Source: an uncultured Desulfobulbaceae bacterium
GTDB lineage: Bacteria > Desulfobacterota > Desulfobulbia > Desulfobulbales > CALZHT01
DNA: 50,627 bases
Direction of reading: 5' to 3'
Assembly (NCBI GenBank): GCA_945787445.1
Contig: CALZHT010000041.1
Span: 1 to 50,627, forward strand
Shown: positions 17,525 through 26,317 of the stretch, piece after piece
Numbering within the stretch: the stretch's first letter is position 1
Layout: each line of letters begins with the position of its first letter
Program-made: the position numbers and the translations under genes
Notes under the pieces: model-generated
Databases searched by the model: none
The model's input: only the letters and a program-made list of their open reading frames with translations
What the model was told of the DNA's origin: nothing

Positions 17525-18610
17525 ATGCTAAAAAACAAAAGAATCCTGGTGACAGGCGCCTGCGGTACAGTCGGTTCAAAATTGGTTGGCATGCTTTTAG
17601 AAAATAGCTATGGAGCAAGCGAAGTAATCGGCCTTGATAATGACGAAAGCGGCTTGTTTTTTTTAGAGCAACAGTTTTTGCATGACCGGCGCGCCTGCTT
17701 CTTTCTGGCGGATATAAGAGACAAAGATAAGCTGAGACGCAAATTGCAGGGGATTAATGTTGTTTTCCATGCCGCAGCATTCAAGCATGTCATCCTCTGT
17801 GAACGGTCTCCCTTTGAGGCTGTTCAAACAAATATTAATGGGGTACAGAATATTATCTACGCCGCCTGTGAGAATAAAGTGGAAAAGGTCATTTTTACTA
17901 GTTCTGATAAAGCAGTAAACCCAACCAATGTTATGGGTACAACGAAATTGATGGGTGAACGGTTGATGACTGCGGCAAATAGTAATTTTCACGGTGATGG
18001 CCCTATTTTCGCTTCTACTCGTTTTGGCAACGTTCTTGGCTCAAATGGTTCGGTGGTGCCGATATTTCATAAGCAGATTGCCAAGGGTGGACCGGTCACC
18101 CTGACCCATCCGGAAATGACTAGGTTTGTGATGAGTATTGAGCAGGCCGTCCGATTGGTTATTGACTCTGCCGCATTGGCTCAGGGAGGAGATGTTTTTA
18201 TTACAAAGATGCCGGTCATCAGGATAAAGGACCTTGCTGAAGTGATGATTAGGGAACTTTCCCTCCCATATGGCTATAATCCTATGGATATTGATATTAT
18301 TGAGATTGGTACTAAGCCCGGTGAAAAGCTGTATGAGGAATTAATGAGCCATGAAGAAATGCGCAGGGCCGTTGAGTTGCCCAGATATTTTTCAGTACTT
18401 CCGGCATTCAGGGGTATTTATCGCGACATCAAATATGATTACACGGAGATGATTACTGATAAAATATCAAATCCTTATAATTCTTCAAATGAAGAACCGC
18501 TAACTCAAGATGAATTGCTGATTTTTTTGAAGGAAAACGATCTTCTTGTTCCAATTGATCATATTGGGCAACAACCAGATAAACGTTATTGGCCAGGGGA
18601 GGAGGACTGA
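17525..18610 (+). CDS. SDR nucleotide-sugar dehydratase, FlaA1/CapD type
   Basis: Soluble sugar-nucleotide enzyme of the polysaccharide-biosynthesis SDR group (UDP-GlcNAc 4,6-dehydratase/5-epimerase relatives). 361 residues. Rossmann motif RILVTGACGTVGSKLV; AAFKHVILCERSPFEAVQTN; the catalytic region IFTSSDKAVNPTNVMGTTK, where Met takes the usual Tyr position as in this subgroup; and TRFGNVLGSNGSVVPIF. It has no N-terminal membrane domain, unlike the second dehydratase at 32573. It is separated from the SqdB-like gene by three bases, and the two plus the following epimerase form a tight unit. The exact substrate cannot be read from the sequence. Confidence 0.85.
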   Translation: MLKNKRILVTGACGTVGSKLVGMLLENSYGASEVIGLDNDESGLFFLEQQFLHDRRACFFLADIRDKDKLRRKLQGINVVFHAAAFKHVILCERSPFEAVQTNINGVQNIIYAACENKVEKVIFTSSDKAVNPTNVMGTTKLMGERLMTAANSNFHGDGPIFASTRFGNVLGSNGSVVPIFHKQIAKGGPVTLTHPEMTRFVMSIEQAVRLVIDSAALAQGGDVFITKMPVIRIKDLAEVMIRELSLPYGYNPMDIDIIEIGTKPGEKLYEELMSHEEMRRAVELPRYFSVLPAFRGIYRDIKYDYTEMITDKISNPYNSSNEEPLTQDELLIFLKENDLLVPIDHIGQQPDKRYWPGEED

Positions 18611-18613
18611 TTT

Positions 18614-19798
18614 ATGCATCTGCTAATTTTAGGTGGAGACGGATACCTCGGCTGGCCAACCGCAATGTATTTTTCTCAGCGAGGTTATGAGGTTACAGTT
18701 GTTGATAATTACTTCCGTCGGAATAGTTGTATAGAACTGGATGTGGGTATGCTATATGCTCTGCCATCCTTGATCGAGAGGGCTAAGATCTGGTATGAGC
18801 ACACTGGTAAAGAAATTAAAGTTGTTATCGGAGATTTGACCGATGCTGAGTTAATGCGCTCACTTTTCACCGGTAGAGTTGAATATTCCTGGGCTGTTGA
18901 TATTAAATTCACTGGAATCCCGGAAACTGTGGTTCATTATGCCGAACAACCTTCTGCTCCTTACTCTCTCTTTAACTACAAATACGCAAACATAACCATC
19001 GCCAATAATCTCTTGGTAACCAACAATCTTATGTTTGCTGTGCGGGATTTCTCCAGAGGGACTCATGTTATCAAACTAGGCACCATGGGAGAATACGGCA
19101 CTCCGAATATTGATATTGAGGAGGGGTGGCTCGAGGTTAAGCATAAAGGGCGTAAGGACAGATTCCTTTTTCCACGGCAGGCCAGTTCCCTGTACCACAC
19201 CACCAAGATTATGGATACGGATCTGATGTGGTTTGGGGTTAGGATGTGGGACTTATGTGTCACCGATTTGATGCAGGGGCCCGTCTATGGCATTGAGACC
19301 GAGGAGTCGAGAATTGATGATCGCTTAAAGACAATCTTTAACTATGATGAGATTTTCGGCACTATCATCAATCGGTTTATTGTGCAGGCCGTGGCTGATT
19401 ATCCCTTAACTGTTTATGGCAGTGGAGGGCAGACCCGAGGGTATCTTAATATTAAAGACACTCTTCAGTGTGTGCTCTTGTCGGAAAAGAACCCTGCCGC
19501 CAAAGGCGAATTGCGGATATTTAACCAGATCATGGAAACCTTTAGCGTTATCGAGTTGGCCGAAATGACTCGGCGGGTAGGCCGTAACCTCGGTTTTGGA
19601 GTCCAGATCAATCATTTGGAGAACCCTCGGAAGGAAGCTGAAGAACACTATTACAATCCGACCTATCAGGGACTGCAGGATTTGGGAGTAAAACCTCATT
19701 GCCTGACAGATGAGGTGATGGAGAGGATGTTTGCCGTGGTTGGGAGACATAAAGATAATATCCGAAAGGATGTAATATTCCGGGGAGTAAAATGGTGA
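18614..19798 (+). CDS. sqdB: SqdB-family NAD-dependent enzyme (UDP-sulfoquinovose synthase-like)
   Basis: 394 residues resembling plant SQD1 and bacterial SqdB from end to end: ILGGDGYLGWPTAMYFS, then KLGTMGEYGTPNIDIEEGW, the active-site SLYHTTK (Tyr-x3-Lys), DLMQGPVYGI, NYDEIFGTIINRF, LTVYGSGGQTRGYLNIKDT and KEAEEHYYNPTYQGL. SqdB joins UDP-glucose and sulfite to give UDP-sulfoquinovose, the head-group donor of sulfolipid. Here it sits inside an O-antigen locus, so the sugar may enter a glycan instead. Caution: the EQRSAPYS motif that I recall in SQD1 is EQPSAPYS here, losing an active-site-region Arg, so a related product is possible. A GGAGG ribosome site precedes ATG 18614. It overlaps the next gene by seven bases. 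Confidence 0.82.
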   Translation: MHLLILGGDGYLGWPTAMYFSQRGYEVTVVDNYFRRNSCIELDVGMLYALPSLIERAKIWYEHTGKEIKVVIGDLTDAELMRSLFTGRVEYSWAVDIKFTGIPETVVHYAEQPSAPYSLFNYKYANITIANNLLVTNNLMFAVRDFSRGTHVIKLGTMGEYGTPNIDIEEGWLEVKHKGRKDRFLFPRQASSLYHTTKIMDTDLMWFGVRMWDLCVTDLMQGPVYGIETEESRIDDRLKTIFNYDEIFGTIINRFIVQAVADYPLTVYGSGGQTRGYLNIKDTLQCVLLSEKNPAAKGELRIFNQIMETFSVIELAEMTRRVGRNLGFGVQINHLENPRKEAEEHYYNPTYQGLQDLGVKPHCLTDEVMERMFAVVGRHKDNIRKDVIFRGVKW

Positions 19799-20814
19799 AA
19801 AAATGGCTGATTACCGGTGGCTGCGGTTTTATCGGGCGAAATTTAGTTAAAAACCTGCTGGAAGAGGGAGGTCATCATATCAGGATCGTGGACAACCTTA
19901 CGGTTGGTACCCGTGAGGATTTATCACAAGTCTGTGATTACCAGGAAGTCACTATTGATACACTTGCCTCCTCACATAACTCCCTTGTTGAGTTGTTACG
20001 TGGCGACATTCTTGAGGAGGATTTGGCTCTTAAAGTTGCTAAGGGTGTAGATGTTATTGTCCATCTTGCCGCCAACACAGGGGTCGGACCTTCTGTTGAG
20101 AACCCCAGACTTGACTGTGCGACCAACGTGATCGGCACCTTAAATTACCTTGAGGCAGCCCGCTTGAATGGTGTAAAACGTTTTGTTTTTGCTTCTAGTG
20201 GTGCACCTGCCGGCGAATGCGTGCCGCCGATTCACGAGGAGATGCCACCGCATCCTGTTTCTCCATACGGGGCCAGCAAACTTGCGGGTGAGGGATATTG
20301 CTCCGCCTATTTCCGAACATTTGGGATTGAGACGATCGCCCTTCGTTTCAGCAATGTTTACGGACCTTTATCCAGCAAAAAAAACAGTGTTGTCGCAAAA
20401 TTTATCAAAAGGATCTTTGACGGCAAGGTGCTAGAAATCTATGGCGACGGCAACCAGACTAGGGATTTTATATACATTGATGACCTCATTCGAGCCATCC
20501 GTCTCGCCGCCTCATCAGAAAAGGCCGGCGGTGAAACTTTTCAGATTGCCACAGCCAGGGAGACGACCGTTCTAGAAATGACCAATGAACTTATCGAGGT
20601 GTTTAAAGAATTTGATGCCTCAAGGGAAATTAAAGTTAATTACACTAAATCCCGTTTGGGCGACGTGAAACGGAATTTTTCTGACACCTCCAAAGCTCAA
20701 AGAAATCTCGGCTGGCAGGCAGAGGTTAGCCTTCCGCAAGGCTTGCGGAGGACGCTGGAGTGGTATGCAAATTGTGTAATCAATCCACGCCTGATGGTCG
20801 GCAATGGATCTTGA
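19792..20814 (+). CDS. SDR NAD-dependent sugar epimerase, GalE-like
   Basis: Extended SDR of 340 residues: WLITGGCGFIGRNLVKNL at the N terminus, VHLAANTGVGPSVENP, the catalytic FASSGAPAGE and PVSPYGASKLAGEGY (Tyr-x3-Lys), LRFSNVYGP, and the C-terminal GDGNQTRDFIYIDDLIRA. This is the wording of UDP-glucose/UDP-GlcNAc 4-epimerase relatives (GalE/WbpP). It overlaps the SqdB-like gene by seven bases, so it probably works on the same UDP-sugar pool. The substrate is not certain. Confidence 0.82.
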   Translation: MVKKWLITGGCGFIGRNLVKNLLEEGGHHIRIVDNLTVGTREDLSQVCDYQEVTIDTLASSHNSLVELLRGDILEEDLALKVAKGVDVIVHLAANTGVGPSVENPRLDCATNVIGTLNYLEAARLNGVKRFVFASSGAPAGECVPPIHEEMPPHPVSPYGASKLAGEGYCSAYFRTFGIETIALRFSNVYGPLSSKKNSVVAKFIKRIFDGKVLEIYGDGNQTRDFIYIDDLIRAIRLAASSEKAGGETFQIATARETTVLEMTNELIEVFKEFDASREIKVNYTKSRLGDVKRNFSDTSKAQRNLGWQAEVSLPQGLRRTLEWYANCVINPRLMVGNGS

Positions 20815-21131
20815 ATTTGAGCATTGGAAAACCGAGTTAAAGTGTATTGGAGCATTAAAGACTCCTATCGATCCCTTGGTGCTATATAGCTTTCATAGAT
20901 ATTGTCTGAGAAGCGTAATCGAATCAGGCTGGTCGAAGAATATGTAAATCCATTTCCTGGTAATCTTATACTGGATAGAGTTTAAGGTCCACCACACATA
21001 ATATCGGACCTGTCAGATTCAGTTGGTTAATATGTTGATTTTGATATGAACTTTACTTACATCGCATTTGCCAAGAAACAAAGATGCAAGAAAACGAGGT
21101 GGTTTATGGCAGCCGGGGAGCAACAGAATAG
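20815..21131. other. Intergenic region in the polysaccharide locus
   Basis: 317 bp with no gene I can support. It is AT-rich, with scattered stops in all frames. A purine-rich GGGGAG near 21113 probably serves the methyltransferase at 21132. No repeat or hairpin stands out. Confidence 0.5.
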
Positions 21132-21863
21132 ATGGGTATAGGATCTTTTTATCATTCAACCAACAGGCAAAGAGTCGATGGACAATTGTGGGATAAGGCT
21201 AAGCTCAACTATTCGTTAAACTATTGTGAATACCTTCCCGCGGACAAGAGAGCAAAGGTTGTAGAGTTTGGTTGTAGTGAAGGTAATGGCCTGGAATGGC
21301 TTGTTGATCAGGGTTATACGAATGTTACGGGGGTTGACACGGACAGTGTGGCGATTGAGTTGGCTCAGCATAGAATGAAAATTAAAAACACATCTGCTGA
21401 AATTTTATGCATGGATATCCTGGATTTTGCAACCAGTCAGCCCGATTGCAGTTTCGATGTCGTCATAATGTTCAATGTTATTGAGCACATCAGCAAGCAG
21501 AATTTGCTCAGGCTTATCCCGGAAATTGCACGCATTATTAGACCGGATGGTATTTTTTTAACGCAAACTGGTAATATCGAAAATCCGTTCAACTTCGGTT
21601 TGTTTGCCCGTGATTTCACTCATCATATCCCTTTCACCTCCAACAGTCTCAGGCAGTTAATGATTATGTGTGGTTTTAAGCCAGACAGTGTGCGAGTTAT
21701 GCCGGTGCGTTATATAACAACATCCAGGAATTTGCCACTACAGCTACTGGGAACCATAATGGGGTTTATGCTCAAAGCTGTCGCGTTTTCGATGCGAGCA
21801 CGAATTCAGGAAACTGCGCCGCTAATCTATTGCGTGGCCAGAAAGGTGCATGAAACAGAGTGA
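21132..21863 (+). CDS. Class I SAM-dependent methyltransferase
   Basis: 243 residues. Motif I is VVEFGCSEGNGLEWL (residues about 43-57), followed by the acidic VTGVDTDSVAIE and the post-motif FDVVIMFNVIEHISKQ, the usual UbiE/Methyltransf_11 wording. The C-terminal third has a hydrophobic stretch (LQLLGTIMGFMLKAVAFSM) that may touch the membrane. In this locus it probably methylates a sugar of the glycan or its chain end, but that is inferred from position only. Confidence 0.78.
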   Translation: MGIGSFYHSTNRQRVDGQLWDKAKLNYSLNYCEYLPADKRAKVVEFGCSEGNGLEWLVDQGYTNVTGVDTDSVAIELAQHRMKIKNTSAEILCMDILDFATSQPDCSFDVVIMFNVIEHISKQNLLRLIPEIARIIRPDGIFLTQTGNIENPFNFGLFARDFTHHIPFTSNSLRQLMIMCGFKPDSVRVMPVRYITTSRNLPLQLLGTIMGFMLKAVAFSMRARIQETAPLIYCVARKVHETE

Positions 21864-21942
21864 GTTTGAAATTCGTCGGAAATTGTTATGTTAACAGTAT
21901 TGTCTTTCGGGGTTGCGTGGTGCTTCTTGGATATGTATTGGG

Positions 21943-23247
21943 ATGAATAGCGAAAAAGCTGAGGGGCCGCAAAGCACGGGTGGCGATATTGTTGCAAAGC
22001 TCCTAGGGAAAGGAGCAGTTGAAGCATTCGTTATGCGCATTTTAGGGATGGTGTTGCTGTTTGCCATGCACACCATTCTAGCGCAACAAGTCGGTGCGAG
22101 TGGCTATGGAATATTTAGTTACACCTTAACGTTGACAGCAATGCTGGCAATGTTCACTGGGCTGGGGTGGCCAACGGCAATTATGCGTTTGGTAGCTCAG
22201 TATGTGGAGCAGCAGAATTGGGATTTGTTGCGTGGCGTTATTGTGCGTAGCCACGAGATGACTTTGCTGGTTTCGGTCGTAGTTTCAATAGTTCTGTGGT
22301 TGGTTGCTTCCGAAGGTAATGTTGATGCTGATCTTGCCGTGAGCATCAGGTATGCATCTATTTTGTTGCCGATAATGGCCCTTGTTTTGTTGAGACGCCG
22401 AGTATTGCTAGGGCTCCGAAAAATAAAGGCGAGTATTATACCAGATGAACTCATAATTCCGCTGTTTGTAGTTGTTGTGTTGTGTCTCCTAAATGCATCA
22501 GGGGCGGAGGAGGCTTTGCGAATATATCTCTGCGTAACGGCTGTGGTCGCATCAGCTACAGCTCTATATATGTGGCATTGCTTACCTCAACCTGTTCGTA
22601 ATATCAAAAGCACGTATGATACACGCACATGGCTCGCATTGAGTTTTCCTTTGTTGCTGGCTAGTACCAGCCAGTTAATTATGAATCATACCGACCTTAT
22701 GCTCCTGGGAGTCATGGTTGATATGGAGGATGTAGGCCTCTATAGTGCCGCCCATAAAATAGCTACTTTAAATACATTCATCATGACGGCGATTAATACT
22801 GTGGGGGCTCCCATGCTGGCAGCTGCCTTTTTTGGAGGTAGATATGAGGAGATCCGGAAGATCATGCGGTTGTCGATGCTATGGAGTACGCTGGGGGCAT
22901 TGCCATTATTTTTAGTGATGGTGTTTGTGCCGAAGTTGCTTCTGGGTTTTTTTGGAGAACAGTTTGAAGCCGGAGATCCATTGCTCCGCATTCTTGCTCT
23001 CGGCCAGTTGTTAAATGCCATGACAGGACTAGCTGGAAGTGCTCTGACAATGACAGGCAGAGAAGGTGTTTTTGCTAAGCTAATGGGTACTATGGCAATT
23101 GCTAATGCAGTGGCTGATCTAATTGTTATTCCAATATGGGGGGCAACGGGGGCGGCTGTAGTAACCACGACAAGTGTCGCAGTTATGAATTCCGTTCTAC
23201 TGGTTATAGTCATGCGCGATATGAAGGGCCGCTATCGTTTGGCCTAA
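21943..23247 (+). CDS. wzx: Oligosaccharide-unit flippase, Wzx type
   Basis: Polytopic membrane protein of 434 residues with about 12 hydrophobic segments and no large soluble domain. The start region GKGAVEAFVMRILGMVLLF followed by VGASGYGIFSYTLTL is the typical opening of Wzx/polysaccharide transporters. It should move the lipid-linked repeat unit across the inner membrane for polymerisation. ATG 21943 is preferred over the in-frame TTG 21913 because the family's hydrophobic start lies soon after it. The polymerase-like gene follows, giving the wzx-wzy-wzz set with wzz at 13864. Confidence 0.85.
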   Translation: MNSEKAEGPQSTGGDIVAKLLGKGAVEAFVMRILGMVLLFAMHTILAQQVGASGYGIFSYTLTLTAMLAMFTGLGWPTAIMRLVAQYVEQQNWDLLRGVIVRSHEMTLLVSVVVSIVLWLVASEGNVDADLAVSIRYASILLPIMALVLLRRRVLLGLRKIKASIIPDELIIPLFVVVVLCLLNASGAEEALRIYLCVTAVVASATALYMWHCLPQPVRNIKSTYDTRTWLALSFPLLLASTSQLIMNHTDLMLLGVMVDMEDVGLYSAAHKIATLNTFIMTAINTVGAPMLAAAFFGGRYEEIRKIMRLSMLWSTLGALPLFLVMVFVPKLLLGFFGEQFEAGDPLLRILALGQLLNAMTGLAGSALTMTGREGVFAKLMGTMAIANAVADLIVIPIWGATGAAVVTTTSVAVMNSVLLVIVMRDMKGRYRLA

Positions 23248-23383
23248 AAAGTTGATAATAATCTTCTCTCATTGGAACCACTGATGAAATCCATACTAAA
23301 AATTGTGTTCGTCCTGGCTGGAAATGTTCAGCGGATAAAGTTTTTAATGATAGGAACAGCCTATTAAGGTGGAACTGAAACAA

Positions 23384-24643
23384 ATGTCATCAAGGATTGT
23401 TAAGCCATATGGTATGTCGGTGGCAGTTGTTATATTGATATATCCAATCGCTTCAATCACGCAGCTGAAATTTTTCTATTTGGCTGCGTTGCTGACATTT
23501 ATTTTTGCGGTTATTTACCATGTGGCCCTAGGTATTATTCCAGGTAAGATTTTTTATCGCGCCAAAAGTATATATTTATTTTTTGTGTTGGCATTTTTTT
23601 CTTATCTGTGGGCTCTGTATCCAGAGGAAACGTTATTCTACGCGGGTAAAAACGTTGTCTATTTATGGGTGTTCCAGGCGGCATTCATTGCATTGATTTG
23701 CGGTAAACGGAGGTGGCTGGATTATCTTGTAGTTGCTATCCCTATAACTTGCGCGGTCATTCTGGCCGGAATTTACGCCAAGTATAATGTTGTGCGGCCA
23801 AATTCCATAGAAATGTATGAAGCTGTAGGGTCTTTTTCTAATCTTGCTATCGCCCTGACAGAAATTTGTTTACCTTTCTTGCTGTATTTATTCAGGGTAA
23901 ATTCTAGGCTTGTGTTGGTCGGTGTTAGTATTGCCGCATGTTTCTTCACTATGGTTATTTCGCAGAGCCGTGGTGGATATCTTATGCTAGGTATCACCAT
24001 CGTCTTAGTTGTTTTGCTTTTTGGTCGGAACATTCAAACACGGGTTTACAACTTCATTCGTATAGCGGCATTATATTTAGCTGTATTGTTAATTACCCTA
24101 CCAATAGTAAACCTTAATAATTTAGTCGCTCCAGTTGTTGAACGCTTTAAACACATTCATCCCGTCTCCATCATTACCGAAGAACCCACGAGGGGAATGA
24201 AAGATTTCGGCAGAGTTGCAATGTACTATGCAGGGCAAGATGCAATCAGAAATTATGGGGACGTGGGGATCGGATATGGAGGCTTGAAAGAATACGTGAA
24301 TGATTTATACGGCTTTCCTATGGTTTCGCATAACTTAATGATTACAGCATGGGGTGAGCTGGGATTTTTGGGGCTGACTTTATTTGTCTTTAGTGCTTTT
24401 GTCGCTTTTAGGGGCGTACTACGAAGAAGAAGGTTTTTGGCACGCAATGATGTCCGGGAATTTTATTTCCGGACTGCAGCGCTTGTTGCACTGGTTGTAG
24501 CAGTGGTTCATGGAATGTTTAGACCACAATTAGACAATCCAATGTTTTATGTTTTACTAGCAATTGTTTATTCGTTTTCCGTGCGAGACAGGCTCTGTAG
24601 TCAAAAAACATGGAATGCTCAACAGCATGAACCACAAGGATGA
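23384..24643 (+). CDS. O-antigen polymerase/ligase family membrane protein
   Basis: About 419 residues with 10-12 hydrophobic segments and the larger periplasmic loop of Wzy/WaaL proteins, here with GIGYGGLKEYVNDLYGFPMVSHNLMITAWGELG written across about residues 300-335; the G-x-G and SHN pattern is the Wzy_C hallmark. It could polymerise repeat units or join the chain to lipid A core; the wzx neighbour favours polymerase. The last dozen codons (KTWNAQQHEPQG) run into sequence that in another frame is a transposase remnant, so the original C terminus may have been replaced. ATG 23384 follows AAGGTGG. Confidence 0.8.
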   Translation: MSSRIVKPYGMSVAVVILIYPIASITQLKFFYLAALLTFIFAVIYHVALGIIPGKIFYRAKSIYLFFVLAFFSYLWALYPEETLFYAGKNVVYLWVFQAAFIALICGKRRWLDYLVVAIPITCAVILAGIYAKYNVVRPNSIEMYEAVGSFSNLAIALTEICLPFLLYLFRVNSRLVLVGVSIAACFFTMVISQSRGGYLMLGITIVLVVLLFGRNIQTRVYNFIRIAALYLAVLLITLPIVNLNNLVAPVVERFKHIHPVSIITEEPTRGMKDFGRVAMYYAGQDAIRNYGDVGIGYGGLKEYVNDLYGFPMVSHNLMITAWGELGFLGLTLFVFSAFVAFRGVLRRRRFLARNDVREFYFRTAALVALVVAVVHGMFRPQLDNPMFYVLLAIVYSFSVRDRLCSQKTWNAQQHEPQG

Positions 24644-24815
24644 CTGCTTGGGCAATATCGTAGTAGATAGTTTCTTTGGAAACTTGAAAATTGAATTTGT
24701 GTTTGATTCAACTTTCAAAACGAGAGAAGTAGCCCGAGGGAATATCATCTGTTATTTAGAAATAATTTCAAACAGCAAACGGCATCATCTCCATCTGGGC
24801 CATCTCAGCATGTAA
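24612..24815 (+). mobile_element. IS3-family transposase remnant (C-terminal part)
   Basis: The frame gives MLNSMNHKDDCLGNIVVDSF, then FFGNLKIEFV, STFKTREVARGNIICYLE and LGHLS, which follows the last third of the IS3-type DDE integrase (typical wording: SMSRKGDCxDNAxxESFFxxLK, then YNxxRxHxxLGxxSP). Upstream transposase sequence is missing and the frame stops soon after LGHLS. No terminal inverted repeats are evident. It overlaps the end of the polymerase/ligase gene in another frame. Confidence 0.72.
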
Positions 24816-24850
24816 GAGATAGAAAAAAATATGTCTATAAAAACAAAAAC

Positions 24851-24877
24851 TTAAGCGAAATTGTCCATTTCGCTTAA
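24851..24877. repeat. TTAAGCGAAAT palindrome
   Basis: A perfect 11-bp inverted repeat around TGTCC. On the minus strand it is followed by a T-rich tract, so it could terminate minus-strand transcription. A related, less perfect copy lies at 37155-37180. The rest of the gap to 25093 shows no gene. Confidence 0.65.
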
Positions 24878-25093
24878 CCATGTCAGAGTATGGAAAAACA
24901 AAAAACTTTGGCCATAGATTTTATCCTTTTTGGGGTAGTCGTTGAATGGTAATTTGTTAATTTTATATCGCTATATATTGCAGGATGTTTCTCACTCACC
25001 CTTCATTTTTTGGTTATTTTAGATGCTGCTACAATGGAAAAATGGTGAACGAGCCAGCGGTGTGCAAATTAATTTGGCTACCATGGAGAGATT

Positions 25094-26053
25094 ATGAAAA
25101 CGAAGTACCCAATGTTGGATGGGGGACCATTCTTTCGGGCCAATGACTTCGTCGTACTATGGCGGCGTCTAATCCGGAAAGCGAAAAAGATGGAGGGCAA
25201 CGCGGCGATGGTCGATGTGTCCGACAACCAAAAAGATGGACGGTTCGACTTTGACGAATATCCGGTTTGTGAGTCGTGTGGAGAACCGAACTCTGTTGAA
25301 GTTCTCAAAGCAATAGATGGAAACAGGATAGTACAGTGCGAAAACTGTGGTTTGTGGTTCACGTCACCCCGCGTTAATGAACAAAAATGGATAAACTGGT
25401 TACTTGAGGATAATGAGCGAAATAGAGAGTTTACTGAAAATCGGTTGCGATATGGGTTTGCTTTATCTCGAAACATACAATTAGCTTTTTCGTTTTGGTG
25501 GCGTTTGTTGCGGACTAGGCGTCAAAAAAAACTGAGATCGTTATTTGCACTCCACGGAGGTGATGTCCAACGAATTTTTGATGTGGGTTGTGGGTGTGGT
25601 TACTTGATAAAAGCAGCCCAGGACTTAGGGATTCAAGCATCGGGGAATGACTTGAATCGTTATGCCGTAGAAAGAATAAGAAAGTTGTTTGGTTTTGACG
25701 TACATGTTGGACTGCTTCCTAGCCTTTTTGATAAGGGCTTCGTTGAGAAAAGTCACTATGATGTAGTGTACATGAATGACTACATCGAACATACATACCA
25801 TCCAAAAAAGGATTTGGATGCCGCATTTGGGATGTTGCGGCCTGGAGGTCTGATTTATATAAGTACATTTTGTGTTGATAGTGAACGCTACAAGAGATTA
25901 GGAAGTTCGTGGGATATGCTCATGTGGAATCATTGTTTCCATTTCTCTTCAGAGTCGCTCAAGAAACTAGTAACGGACGTTGGCTTTGATATTTCCATGT
26001 GTAATGTAAATGACGATAAAGGAAGTGTTGAGTTGGTCGCCAGGAAGCCATGA
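25094..26053 (+). CDS. Methyltransferase with N-terminal zinc ribbon
   Basis: 319 residues. After about 50 N-terminal residues comes a CxxC...CxxC zinc-ribbon-like part (VCESCGEP and VQCENCGLWFTSPR, residues about 57-91), then a class I methyltransferase core with IFDVGCGCGYLIKAA (motif I), ASGNDLNRYAVE and YDVVYMNDYIEHTYHP. This layout is common in Methyltransf_23-type enzymes of polysaccharide clusters. The acceptor sugar is unknown. ATG 25094 follows GGAGAG. Confidence 0.8.
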   Translation: MKTKYPMLDGGPFFRANDFVVLWRRLIRKAKKMEGNAAMVDVSDNQKDGRFDFDEYPVCESCGEPNSVEVLKAIDGNRIVQCENCGLWFTSPRVNEQKWINWLLEDNERNREFTENRLRYGFALSRNIQLAFSFWWRLLRTRRQKKLRSLFALHGGDVQRIFDVGCGCGYLIKAAQDLGIQASGNDLNRYAVERIRKLFGFDVHVGLLPSLFDKGFVEKSHYDVVYMNDYIEHTYHPKKDLDAAFGMLRPGGLIYISTFCVDSERYKRLGSSWDMLMWNHCFHFSSESLKKLVTDVGFDISMCNVNDDKGSVELVARKP

Positions 26054-26317
26054 TTAGGTTGAAAAAAATGGACTCTGGTGAACCCCATCGTCTGGGCAAC
26101 CTCAGAGTGGACAAAGTAATCCAACAGTTTGTCTGCGTTGATGAGAGTAGGGGCCTTGCCTTAGTGTTCCAACAATTCTGCGTGGCGCGATTGTTTTGTT
26201 TCAGTATGAAATGGAATTCTTAAGCGTGCCATAAATTAAAAACATGATCAGACTATGAGCCGGAGACCCATGCCGGGGGCGAGGTCGGGGATGGCTGAAG
26301 AAATATCGAAGTGTTAC

